Of a stretch of DNA of 64,000 bases, positions 13,896-26,470 are shown piece after piece. Within the stretch, counting starts at the first letter, position 1. Every line of letters starts with the position of its first letter. The stretch is from NCBI GenBank assembly GCA_949316495.1, contig OX439006.1, positions 46,764,439 through 46,828,438 on the forward strand, in the 5' to 3' direction. Position numbers and translations under genes: made by a program. Origin of the DNA: Amphiduros pacificus (lineage: Eukaryota; Annelida; Polychaeta; Phyllodocida; Hesionidae). Under the pieces are notes generated by a model. That model searched no databases. It worked only from the letters and a program-made list of their open reading frames with translations, and was not told where the DNA came from.

Positions 13896-14301
13896 CAATA
13901 GAAGAGTGCATTTCTGCCCTCTTTGTCCTTGCCATGAAGGTCAATCTTGAGGCTATCAGCATGCAGGACAAGGTACTGCAGCATCTGCGCATGCCCTGAC
14001 ATGGCTCCCTGCATGAGAAGGGAGCGGCCCTTGTTGTCACACTCCACTTTACAGCCGGCGTTGACCAGGAATTTAAACAAACTGAGATGTCCCCCAGCCA
14101 CAGAATAGAACAACACGTTGGCGCCATCTTTGTCCCGGTGGTTAAGGTCAAGGTCAAGTGCAGAGGCCATTTTGACCAGGTACTCCACCATGTCTTGTCG
14201 GCCCTTGTCGACGGCCTCCATGAGGGGTGTGGCCCCATTGAGGGCGGTACACACCTTTGCTCCCCTCTTCACGAGTAATTTGAACGCATCCACGTGGTTA
14301 C
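13896..14301 (-). CDS. Ankyrin-repeat protein, exon 2
   Basis: This 406-base exon carries residues 35-170. On the minus strand the acceptor is TTATTTTAG just before 14301 and the donor is a consensus G|GTAAGT at 13895. It starts with the last two bases of a Gly codon (phase 1) and ends with the first two of a Cys codon (phase 2). Both are completed by the neighbouring exons. It encodes the second half of repeat 1 (NHVDAFKLLVKRGAKV), repeat 2 (residues 57-93, GATPLMEAVDKG onward), repeat 3 (94-125, GANVLFYSVAGGH), repeat 4 (126-162, GRSLLMQGAMSGH) and the start of repeat 5 (163, GRNALFYC). The GxTPLMxA and GGHLxxxxFL signatures make the ankyrin call secure. The precise orthology group is unknown. 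Confidence 0.95.
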
Positions 14302-15107
14302 CTAAAATAAAGCAAATATATCACAAATATGAATATATGTATATATCTTCATAATAATAATACTATGAGCGTCCCCCACACACATCTGGTTTAGGGATCA
14401 ATCTTGGTAGTCGAGACAATGGCAGTTGACAATGACAATTATTTCTAGCTATCAGCTATCAGACAATTACAAGATGTGCCCATGGTAACAATGGCTGGAA
14501 ATGATGTTCAACACCTGTCTGCATTTCAACATAAAAAAATTATAAAACACTTAGCTATATTTCAAATTGCAACACAATAATCATTCATTTAAAGGTGACT
14601 GGTAATCCATGTACAATTTTAAAACCTAAACATTGAGTTACCAAGGTTACATGAATTAGAAGAGTACTAAGAAGACATACTCTGATATATGGGTTAATAA
14701 GCAAACACAAGAGTTCAGTTCTCCATCAGTAAGATTTTAACTGCTGCGAAAGATGTATCATTTCAAACATTTCCCACAATTGTGCACTACAGGTTTAAAG
14801 TCATTGTCATCTGATCCAGCTTTTAAATATGATGCAAGTGACGATGGCATTGAAAATCCATTTCCCACACAGTGGAGTTTGGAGTATCCGTGACGACAGT
14901 GTCAGTTTTCATTTAAAAATTTCATTTAAAATTCTACAATATCCCTGAGAACTATTGTATGGTTACAAAATGAGAATGATATGTTGAGTATGCACATTTT
15001 CAAACCACGCATTGGAATCATGTTTCATCAACTTTTAGTTTGGAAATCTCTTTGAAAATTGAAAGTGGAATGTGCAATAATCAAACTCAAAGAAAGAGAC
15101 ATCTGCA
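14302..15107. other. Single-copy intronic DNA, no gene seen
   Basis: AT-rich, with no recognised exon, repeat or RNA gene between the exon 2 acceptor and the first large minisatellite. Confidence 0.5.
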
Positions 15108-16110
15108 ATGATCACATATGAAGTAACACTCATGTATAGCGATTACAGAGGACGTAAATGCTATGTGTAGTGATCAAACATGAAGTAAACTATCATGTGT
15201 AGTGAACAAACATGAAGTAAACTGTCATGTGTAGTGATCAAACATGAAGTAAACTATCATGTGTAGTGATCAAACATGAAGTAAACTGTCATACATGTGT
15301 AGTGAACAAACATTAAACAACTGTCATGTGTAGTGATCACACAGGAAGTAATTGTCATGTGTAGTGATCAAACATGAAGTAAACTGTCATGTGTAGTGAA
15401 CAAACATGAAGTAAACTGTCATGTGTAGTGATCAAACATGAAGTAAACTGTCATGTGTAGTGATCAAACATGAAGTAAACTGTCATGTGTAGTGAACAAA
15501 CATGAAGTAAACTGTCATGTGTAGTGATCAAACATGAAGTAAACTGTCATGTGTAGTGAACAAACATGAAGTAAACTGTCATACATGTGTAGTGAACAAA
15601 CATTAAACAACTGTCATGTGTAGTGATCACACAGGAAGTAATTGTCATGTGTAGTGAACAAACATGAAGTAAACTGTCATGTGTAGTGAACAAACATTAA
15701 ATAATTGTCATTTGTAGTGATCAAACATTAAGTAAACTGTCATGTGTAGTGATCACACAGGAAGTAATTGTCATGTGTAGTGATCACACAGGAAGTAACT
15801 GTCATGTGTAGTAATCACACAGGAAGTAACTGTCATGTGTAGTGATCACACAGGAAGTAACTGTCATGTGTAGTAATCACACAGGAAGTAACTGTCATGT
15901 GTAGTGATCACACAGGAAGTAACTGTCATGTGTAGTGATCACACAGGAAGTAACTGTCATGTGTAGTGATCACACAGGAAGTAACTGTCATGTGTAGTAT
16001 TTACACAGGAAGTAACATTCAAGTATAGTTATCACACATGTATGAAGTAACACTCCAGTGCATTGATCACACAGGAAGTAAAATTCATGTGTAGCGATCA
16101 TGCACAAACT
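15108..16110. repeat. 32-bp minisatellite, about 30 copies
   Basis: The unit contains TGTCATGTGTAGTGATCA followed by a 14-base half. Two unit types are present. The left half of the array mostly has AACATGAAGTAAA and the right half (from about 15730) mostly ACACAGGAAGTAA. Edge units are more degenerate. Confidence 0.95.
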
Positions 16111-16671
16111 ACCACGAACATCTAAATGTGCATCTATTTCCCTCTCATATAGCTGGCTATGTACAGACTCATAGAACTTATGTTAAAACAAGATTGAGAC
16201 CATATGTTCTAATTGCACTGGACCATTTTTCACGATCACAATTTTGTGTGTACAAAGAAAATCTTAGTTACTCTTGGGAATTCGGTGTAATTTCCTGGCA
16301 GTAGATGATCATATTTATTCTAGTAAATTGTGCAGTCCAAAAACAATCAGTGAAATGACAAGACCAGACAGAATCACAACCAACTCAGCTGCTAAATGCT
16401 TATTGATGTTTTTATCTCCTGTATCTATTATGTCACAAATAATGAATTTGTGGCTGAAGTTTATATATATTTTGTGTCTGAAATAACTTTTTCAGCACTT
16501 TGTATGCTATATCAGGTCCAGTAACCAGTACTCAATGCCCTTCTCTTTTTGAAGAGTGACTGGGACTTTTCTTTTACATTATAACATATACATGATAACA
16601 TTAACCACAGACTTTGATAACCAGTTATGATGCATTGGTTAAACTGTGAAGAACTATGTGAGGGTGTTTTT

Positions 16672-16706
<35 letters not shown>

Positions 16707-18055
16707 TTAATAATTTACACAAGACTTCTACACACCAGCAATTAAATCTGCCCCCTTGATGACACCAGTTAGTTGACACATACTCTAAAATCTAACTTCC
16801 CCAGAAGTTATTTTTATATTTTACACCACACACATATCAAACTTCAGGAGATTTCACACCTTTAACTTTGTAAAAAGAACTTTGAACTGTACCTTTATTT
16901 ATTTCAATTAAATATCCACCATCAGCCAGGTTTAGTGTACAGGTAGACAATGAGTACCCACGACATGAACAGCATATTAACAACATTCTCAATATGAAGG
17001 CAATCACAGAGATATTGATAGGATGGTTGTCCGTGGGGAGACCCATTAGACAATAATGATGGTCCGCTTATTTAAGTATTATCGGCAACAGACAATCGAT
17101 AATGCATTTCAAGGCGAGAGTAATCAGGTAGTCATGTGGACTGTATTTGGGAGGAATACGCAGGGTCTATCAAACAATAACTGATAGCTCATATTCCACT
17201 AATAAATCATCTCCAGTTTCTGGTTTATGCCATCTTTCCTTAAACTAAGCCAATCTTGTGGAAATCATCTTGCTTTCACAAAAGTTAATACATGTGTAAG
17301 GGTGTTAAGCTGATACATATCCGGAGGCTGCCATACAAGACAGTGTTTGATCTTTCACCTTTGGTTGGGAGATGTATAAAGGTAATATTAGACGGCAAGC
17401 AGAAAGAAAGATATGATACAGGGTGGGAACAAAAGAAGTGTAAACACGGCATCTGCACTTTGCTAAATGGAGGCATGTTGAAAATAGTATGTCTCTCCTT
17501 CAGGGTTCAGATATTGTTTTTGTTAATTACAAAGTGATAGAGGAATATTTATGATTAAATATTCAATCTTCATCTTTTCTTAAAAACCATTTTCAACATG
17601 AGCGATCTGTACATTCTGGAATCACATCATCTTATATTATACAAACGTACTCACATCAGGTATTCTATGATAAATATGTTCAGAGTTTTAATTGTTTATG
17701 ACTTTTTGTCTAAATATAATCCCATTTTGATAACATTATTTCAGATCATGTGTCACAGAGATCAGACGATCAAGGCTTTACTTTGAGCCATTAAAGTCTC
17801 AGATTAATCTATTGTATTTCATATTACACATTACCAGATTGTAACCCAATCATATGCATTTTACATATTTATCCTCCTACCTGCGATATAAACCTTCATA
17901 GTTCATGCGAGATAGTTTAAATCAACATTAACGAGTTTGGCTTTATCAGGTCAGTAATGAAAACATGCTACTGAAACACAATGCCATACCCCTCTCCAAG
18001 AAAGGGTAGTTATGGGTTGATCTTTGGATTTCATTTGATTGTTTGGCTGGTTAGG
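16111..18055. other. Single-copy intronic DNA with one (GT)n
   Basis: The only clear structure is a (GT)n run at about 16674-16704. The remainder is AT-rich, with short chance frames and no recognised gene. Confidence 0.5.
16674..16704. repeat. (GT)n microsatellite
   Basis: An uninterrupted run of about 14 GT dinucleotides. Confidence 0.95.
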
Positions 18056-18059
18056 AGTG

Positions 18060-18178
18060 AGAAACAAGTATTCCATTTTTTGCATTCTGACCTCGATTCT
18101 CGGTCGTATTCCGAGGTGAACCCAGGCCACTCTATGGAGAAGCAGATACCTTACCAGTAAGCCAAGCTTCTTCCAGCC
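18060..18178 (-). mobile_element. tRNA-derived SINE-like fragment
   Basis: On the minus strand an A-box-like TGGCTTACTGGTAAGG (18163-18148) is followed about 30 bases later by a B-box-like GGGTTCACCTC (18123-18113). This is the spacing of an internal RNA polymerase III promoter. The sequence between does not fold as a full functional tRNA, so a SINE head is likelier than a tRNA gene. No clear tail or target duplication was found. Confidence 0.5.
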
Positions 18179-18179
18179 A

Positions 18180-19540
18180 GTAGATGCTAGTAAAAATATG
18201 CACCAATTACATTTGCCTCACTATTCACATTGTTACTGGAGGGGAAACATTCCATGTAACATTCTATACTGTTCTGAAGGAAATGATATCGGGATGTATA
18301 ATTTATCAAACTGAGCAATGAGGCCTCAAGCACCATAGAGTCAGCCATTAATATCATAGCGCGAGATGATAGAACGTGTTATGTTGACTTGTGTGGTTTG
18401 TTGTTCCCATTGATGTGATTCTCCACCAGGGGGCCGTCTGACAGTTATTCCATGCCCAATTAGCAATGTCACGACTCCTTGTGTTTGCAGCTCTGGGCCA
18501 TGTTGAAAGTCAGGCCAGGGACAAAAGAGCAAGGCAGGCCGGGTAACAGGATCAGTCGGATTAGTGCTTTGTTCTCCATACTAATACACTTGTTTGGGTA
18601 CTGGGTAACCCAGTGTTTGCTTTGTGCTGGGGTGAAATAGCTTCTGATATGCTGCATCAATACGTAACAGTCTCCCAGGCTCAGAAGACAATACATGATG
18701 AACCTGATGTGATGAAATATGTATTCTACATTGTTAGGAGTTTACATCATTTGAGATCAAATATAAAGGCGCAAGGAACCTAATATTGCCATACATTATG
18801 ATATTTGAAAATTTAGAAGACAATAACGCTTGATTAAAAAGCCAACTGCACTCAGCTTATCAGAATATATCAGTCAAACGTTCTTGTCAGTGGATGGCAG
18901 AGTAGAGGTTTTAATCGTAAAAGGTAGCCAACTTGTTGTCATGATAATGGAGAAGTGAGGTTTCCTGTGGCATGTGAGTAACTCACAGGGTGGCCAGCCA
19001 AGTTGGTCAGTGCCGATATTTGCTGCAGCAATGTTAGTTAGATGGCACCAGGTGTTGCTACCTGCTTGTATCCCTCAGGCAGAGTCCACGCTAAGTCTAG
19101 AGGGATAACAATATATCCCTCTCGAAAATCCCTCGTCCCAATTTTGCATGAGCCGCCATGCTCCCTAATCGCCAATTCTATTTCCGGTTCCGCGGAGACA
19201 ACGTGTTTTGATGTTGGTTGATTCGGCCGATTTCCATGGTATCGCCAAGTGTCCAAGAACAGTGGCGGGCACACAACTTGGTCCAAACCAGAAGGCATGC
19301 TTCACTCTAAGGTATAAAGTAATTTCCTGTGAGCGGAGGAAAATGGTGTTTATTCTGGTCAAGTGCATGGAAGGAGAGAGGCATTGATGTCTGATTAACT
19401 GCTGAAATCTTACAAGGCAATGTTGGACATGTGATTGGATAGCCAAATCTGCCTATTACATCTCCACACTGCAAAGAATGGTGATGGAAATTTTGGAGCC
19501 CCCAAGCCCCTTATCTAAATGGTTTCTGTCACCATGTTCT
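18180..19540. other. Single-copy intronic DNA, no gene seen
   Basis: Moderately GC-richer around 19020-19450, with short overlapping open frames on both strands that have no recognisable domain. I cannot support a gene. Confidence 0.45.
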
Positions 19541-19544
19541 GTGG

Positions 19545-19858
19545 GTATCAATGACACAATAAGTCTGTGCATATACGACACAATAAAGCCTTTTATGTAC
19601 AGAACAATGATGCCTTTTATGTATGATAAAATAAGTTCCTGTCCATATGACACAATAGGTTACCATGTTTATGATAAAATAGGTTCTTACGTTTATGATA
19701 GAATAGGTTACTATGTTTATGATACAACAGGTTATGTTTATGATAGAATATGCTACTACGTTTATTTATGATACAATAGGTTTCTATGTTTATGATACAA
19801 TAAGTTCTTATATTTATGATACAATTATGCCCTTCATAAATGATACAATACAATACAT
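19545..19858. repeat. About 24-bp degenerate minisatellite
   Basis: The core GATACAATAGGTTCTATGTT varies in length, roughly 12 copies. Because many units are multiples of three, it gives open YDxIGYYVYD-like frames in plus and matching frames in minus. These look like by-products of the repeat. Confidence 0.8.
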
Positions 19859-19859
19859 T

Positions 19860-21125
19860 GTTTTATTGTGTCACATATCAAACAGCTTTGTTGTGTCAAA
19901 CACACAGGGTTGTACATGTAAACGACACACAAAACTTATTGTGACCAACAATAATATTGATAAGAAAGATATATACCATCCAAAATCACAAGAGACAGCT
20001 TGTCAGTTTGAATAGATTTTCACAAAAAGTAATATAATTTTTATTCAGAAAATGAAAGTGAAATTGCATGATGATTTGATGGTAAATATTAAAGTAAAGA
20101 TTATAAAGAGTTATCAACTGCATTGTAATTAACATTCAACCAATAAATGCACATATTTCTTAATAGCTAGCATGCTATAAATATCTCCATATAGACCAGA
20201 TGAAAGCCGTATTTTGGATTTACTGCAATATATGGAAACTGTCGATATATTAAAAAAAAAACTCCAATCAGCTTATTTTTCCAACAAATTGAATTCAAAT
20301 TTATTGGCATCTAAAAAAGCAACAAAATTTGGAACGTTGTGAACAAAACAATTAGAATGGTGAAATTGTCCATATCCGAATGTTTCAGCCAATTAGAAAA
20401 CCGAGCTCCACTCCTATTGATGAAATCAGTTCATCAAAGATTCAAAGTGGCATTAAACTGTAGCAAGAAAATATGTTTAAAAAGCATTTGCATTGCAATC
20501 AAGATAGAATCGATCATTCATGGTAAAAAAAGCGTTAATGGCTACCTGGATACTTCATCATATTGAAGATTTTAAATTCTCAGTGGAATAATTATAGACT
20601 AAAATCTTCCAACAGAACAGCAAGTCTAACCAAACAACATTATCTCTACCATTCCCACAGTTAGGCCAATAAAATATATAACCTTGTTTCCGAAAAATAG
20701 GATAGGTAGATTTTGATTTTGATTTTTGATTTTTATGCTGAAAATGATCAAATGTATCGAGAATACATGTATATTAATAAATATAGATGAAATTATAACT
20801 GAAACTGTCTTTAAATCTAGAAAGTCCACAAAAAAAATAAAATAAAATAAAAACTCCAGGATAGCTGGTTTGAACTAGGGATAATAGGGAAATCGGAAAC
20901 AAGTTTTATTTTTAGGCCCTATATACATTTATTTCTTAAATGAATGTCATTTCTGCAAAAAAGCCTTGGTAGACATTAGTGAAGCAAAAACCTAATAGCA
21001 AAATATCGCCATATTATACTCTATCTTTTGTTTGTCTTCCATGGGAGCAAAGTGCAACACTCTTTTTAAAAGGAGGGCTGAAGACATACTTCCTGTCTGC
21101 ATCTGGACCACTGAGATAAGGAAAA
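19860..21125. other. Single-copy intronic DNA, no gene seen
   Basis: Very AT-rich with short homopolymers. No exon, RNA gene or mobile element is recognised. Confidence 0.5.
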
Positions 21126-21129
21126 GAAT

Positions 21130-21245
21130 ACCTATAACCTCTCTTAATCCCTTTTAACTGAGATATTCATGAAGACCAGATGGGAATTAAACCTGAGACC
21201 ATGGAATCTAGGCATACAGTTTATCACTGCAATTAGTCTTGTGTC
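21130..21245 (-). mobile_element. tRNA-derived SINE-like fragment
   Basis: On the minus strand an A-box-like TAATTGCAGTGATAAAC (about 21235-21219) is followed by a B-box GGTTTAATTCCC (21193-21182), about 42 bases start to start. The intervening bases resemble a decayed tRNA anticodon arm. It differs in sequence from the candidate at 18060-18178, so it is probably a different family or age. Confidence 0.5.
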
Positions 21246-21689
21246 CAACAGATAGATTTAAAAACATTTAGATTGAAAAAATGTTCAATTTTTCATAACA
21301 AGCATATTTTATCTTGCAAAAGATCTTCTGTATATGAATAATTTCTCAGTGATATGGCTATAGCTGAGGTCATATTACTTTCCTTGTGAAATTTAGATAC
21401 ATTTGAAAAAATAAAAGGTTCCAATTTCATTAATGTTTGCCAACGATTAAAGCATTTGGAAAGCTATAAGCATCATGAGCTGAATATAACTGTAATGGTT
21501 TTAATTAATATAGTATTGTATTTCTAACCAAAGTGTATATTCACTTTCCTTGGATTAAATAACGTTTAAGCTGAAATGTTATTTGCAGGTATATTTAAGG
21601 TGAAATTACATACGCATTTAACAGTAGACCTATTTAGTTGTTTTTATAATTAGGCATCTAAATATTATCCACAATAGCTTCAAGTCATC

Positions 21690-21800
21690 TCACATATATA
21701 CAGTGTCACGTCATACTACGTAAGACTAGCCGTGCGCATGCGCAATGCGCAACCTGACACCGTGATCAACATCCCTTAGTGATGAAACCACCTCATCATC
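21690..21800. promoter_or_regulatory. Possible intronic promoter with a perfect NRF1-type site
   Basis: TGCGCATGCGCA at 21733-21744 is a perfect palindromic match to the NRF1 consensus. A CRE-like TCACGTCA lies about 20 bases before it. The surrounding DNA is AT-rich, so CpG-containing motifs stand out. In animals such sites usually sit near transcription starts. No transcript start is visible from sequence alone. Confidence 0.35.
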
Positions 21801-22671
21801 AGAAGGTTGTGCCGATATCCGAGAATGTCTGACTTCAATGCTCACGAGAATCAACTCACAATTCACTTTACGCAGTTTACATAAACTCTATCAATATTTA
21901 AAACTCAAATTTATGTAACATAATAGTGAAAATGTGACTCCGCTTTTAAACGCGAAACTTCAAGCTGAGGTGATTATTTATAAGATAGTTCATGCTCCTT
22001 TACGTAAAACAATATACAACATATTGGAAGATTAATATACTGCCCACAGACATGTCAGATCTGATAAAGTAAGATGAGGATGGGGAAAAAGAAGGATGAT
22101 TTTATACCTCAAAACCTCAATCCCTCAAACAGTTTCTATCATTCTGAACATACAAGAAAGATGATTTTATAATAAACTTTAATCATTATCTAATTATATA
22201 TTGTGAGTAATACTTATGCCCCAGAGTTCGGGTTCAATCCGTCAGAAGAAGCGCATTCCATGGCGCCCATGGGGCATCCCCTTTGATGCATGTTAGTGGG
22301 GCTATTTGGAGTCAGAAGCAGGGAGATGACACTGGCCCGGATAACAAATGATCAGAGTGCCATTTGATGTGGAGGACCCCAATGTGACTGGGCTCCTATC
22401 CTAGCAGATTTGTGAGGCTTTGCTCATTCTGCCATCCTTTATTCCCAGACATAACTTGATTGCCACACCCAGCTCAGGGGCCCCCTAGACATAATGTAAC
22501 TGTCCCATCTACTTTATAGTCTTTTCACTGAAATGACATTTCTGTCCTGTCTCGTGTAGTCAAGTAGAGAGGGAGAGAGAGAGAGGCATGAGTAAAACTG
22601 CCCTGTCCGGGAGGTTTGTGGCCTTTCTGGGACAGACAAATCTGTCAATATGAGACTTTAATCTGGACAGG

Positions 22672-22889
22672 CCAGTTATGTCTTCCAGTAAGGTACGTTT
22701 AAGCGGACAGAATAGTTATGTTTTAGTCCTCAAATAAGAGAGGACAGTTATGTCTTCCTGTGTTAGTCCTCAAATGAGACAGGACAGTTATGTCTTCCTG
22801 TGTTAGTCCTTAGATGAGACAGGACAGTTATATCTTGTTGTGTTAGTTCTCAATTGAGACAGGACAGTTATGTCTTCCTGTTTTAGTCC
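22672..22889. repeat. 40-bp minisatellite, left part
   Basis: About five units contain GAGACAGGACAGTTATGTC and TTAGTCCTCAAAT. It ends at TAGTCC, where a short inverted-repeat element begins. The same array resumes at 23074. Confidence 0.9.
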
Positions 22890-23073
22890 CAGTGAGGAAA
22901 GTCAGCATTCAGGAAAAAACCTGAAACCCTTAAAAATTAACCTGAAGATACCCCTACCCCCTTTCAGAAATGTCATTTTTGGATGTTTCAGACTGAATTC
23001 AGACCATTTTGAATTTCACATTTGAAGGAAAAAAACCTGAATTCAAGTTATTTCCTGAAGACTTTCATCACTG
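22890..23073. mobile_element. MITE (184 bp) inserted in the 40-bp minisatellite
   Basis: The ends are inverted repeats of about 35 bases. The left end begins CAGTGAGGAAAGTC and the right end, reverse-complemented, begins CAGTGATGAAAGTC. Pairing continues through TTCAGGAAA after a 4-base gap. TAGTCC occurs on both sides (22884-22889, 23074-23079). It fits a 6-bp target duplication, though it is also part of the host repeat. No coding frame is present. The CAGTG ends resemble hAT-type elements, but a 6-bp duplication does not fit the usual 8 bp, so the superfamily is open. Confidence 0.75.
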
Positions 23074-23226
23074 TAGTCCTCAAATGAGGCAGGACAGTTA
23101 TGTCTTCCTGTGTTAGTCCTCATATGAGACAGGACAGTTATGTCTTCCTGCCTTAGTCCTCAAATGAGGCAGGACAGTTATGTCTTCCTGTGTTAGTCCT
23201 CAGATGAGACAGGACAGTTTTATCTT
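23074..23226. repeat. 40-bp minisatellite, right part
   Basis: About four units of the same repeat as 22672-22889, resuming in register after the inserted element. Confidence 0.9.
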
Positions 23227-23844
23227 CCTGAGAGAGAACTCAAAACTATAAAATGACGATTAATTTATCCGAGGAGGCATCTCACACTTGACAGGACCAT
23301 ATTTTCTTATTATGAGGGGCCTCAAACTCCTTTTTATTTTGAGTCGCATCACATTGAGTCGCATCACAAACAAGAAAATTAAGTGTTTCCTACATGCAAT
23401 CACAAACTAGAAAGAGCAGTACTGCTAGTTATTTCCAGCTGAGGACACCATAATTGTTAGGGCTATCATATATTCTTTCAACAGAGATATTGTAGAAGAA
23501 AACAGTGATGCGACTTTTGTCTCCTTAGAAACTAAGAGTGATGAGCCAATTCAAATTTAAATGAGACAATGTTGTAAGGCTGATTAAGGGCATTTTTTAT
23601 CGGACAATGAATAACTATAATCACTGTTCATTGCTTTACTGATATGCAATTTCCTGGCAAACTAGAGAGTGTGAGGTACTTGAAGAACACAACATATTAT
23701 GTAAAAAACCTTAGATGGGTCCATTGTCTCCTCAGGCATGGATAAGAATGAGACATTTGTGACTTTGACGAGCCATTGTCTCGTCTCCCTCCTAACAAAA
23801 ATCCCTGAGGCAAACTAAATATGTGACAAATAAATAAATTCAAT

Positions 23845-24150
23845 CTTGACCATGGTATCTCTATATTTTGAACAATGTATCCCAGTCTTAACCATAGTAT
23901 ATCTATGTCTCAACCATTATATCTAAGTCTTGACCAATATATGTTTATGTTTCGACCATAGTATTTCTTCATTTTGACTATGGTATATATCTCAACATCT
24001 TAATTAGGGTATTCTTGTGTCTTGAACAAGGAGTTTCCTTTAATCTTTTTCTCGTCGTGTATTGACCATGGTACATCAAGGCTCTTAACCATGGTACCTA
24101 TTTTGATCATGGTGCCCCTATGTCTTAACCATGGTATCACTGTCTAGTGT
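23845..24150. repeat. About 30-bp degenerate repeat with a CCATGGTAT core
   Basis: Some ten copies of a (C/T)TTGACCATGGTATxTxT motif lie at irregular spacing of roughly 25-40 bases. It is an old minisatellite. Confidence 0.75.
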
Positions 24151-24157
24151 ATACACA

Positions 24158-24214
24158 TGATGATGATAAGTTTTTTAAAGGGCTGATACCAGACAATATC
24201 TGTTCACAGTTTTT
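24158..24214 (-). mobile_element. Short 3'-end fragment of the same LINE family as at 55397
   Basis: GGCTGATACCAGACAATATC and the bases after it match the 3' untranslated end of the LINE at 55431-55455, with one small indel. A (GAT)n-like stretch sits where that copy has its (AAT)n tail. Nothing upstream of the 3' end is recognisable. Confidence 0.55.
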
Positions 24215-24215
24215 G

Positions 24216-25407
<1,192 letters not shown>

Positions 25408-26024
25408 CAAGAAGTAGCTTCTTGATTTGCAGATTTAAATGAGATTGCCATGAACTCCCTGTATTTGATTCTGATAGTAATATTTCAATGTTATCCAACT
25501 GTACCATTCAGGGTCATTCAACTCCACGCAACACGATCCATTTCATCATGTACATTTTGGTTTGCAACATACTGATTTGTGAGAACCATATTAATTACAT
25601 AGAGGAAGTACATTTTCAATATCATGATAATCTCAGAAGCAACCTGACAAACAAATCTAATATTCTAAATTGGACCTAAAATAGGAGAGAAGTTTCAGAG
25701 TAACTATCCTAGACGAAGCTACCAAAGCAAACAAATGTTTTAAAAGCTTTTCCCTGGAAAAAGTAACTGTGTGTGATATGTTTATGATATGTCTATATCA
25801 CTCATTGCATGCCATCCGTTCATGAGGCAGATTTAGTTGAATGCCGGTATCTTTGCATGGTTGATATGGCAGGGTAAGCTGTTGCATGGAGCATACCTAC
25901 CTATCCATACACACCTCGTTTCATATCCTGACAAAGATGATTTTGCAGTGTGCAATTGGCACCAGACATGCGCACCGGCTATTTACAAGAATATGTGTTC
26001 ATCTAGCATGAAGGCTCCACGGAT

Positions 26025-26470
26025 GTCATAATGCACTATTACTATCAAAATTATAATTATGCATAATCCTTGAGCTATGTCATAAGTATTTAAACTGCCA
26101 TTAGTATATTAATGATATTATCGTTCATATGCACCATGGATGCTATAATGGGCCATTACTATCAATATTATAAATATGTATAATCCTCAAGCTATGTCAT
26201 AAGCATTTTAACAAACATAAGTATGTTAATAATACTATGATTACATGGATGCTATAATGGATTACTACTATCAAAATTATAAATATGCATAATCCTTATT
26301 AAGCTATGTCATAAGTATTTAAACTGGCATTAGTATATTGATAATTTTATGATTCACATGAACCGCAGATGCTATACTGGGCAAGGACTATCAAAATTAT
26401 AAATATGTATAATTCTTGAACTATGTCATTAGTATATGAATTGCCATCAGTAACTGATAATATTAGGATT
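26025..26470. repeat. About 110-bp tandem repeat, four copies
   Basis: Each unit carries ATGCTATAATGG, then ACTATCAAAATTATAAATAT, then AGCTATGTCATAAGTATTTA. Unit starts fall near 26025, 26141, 26246 and 26361. Divergence between units is moderate. This is the longest period in the window. Confidence 0.85.

Noticed and set aside
13864-14354. Other-frame ORFs over exon 2
   Set aside because: They overlap the ankyrin exon in wrong frames or on the opposite strand and have no domain of their own.
15108-16110. CRISPR-like array (regular about 32-bp repeats)
   Set aside because: Units are directly abutting with no unique spacers, in an animal intron. It is a minisatellite.
22200-22260. SINE or tRNA gene suggested by GGGTTCAATCC (B-box)
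   Set aside because: No A-box at the right distance upstream and no tRNA fold.
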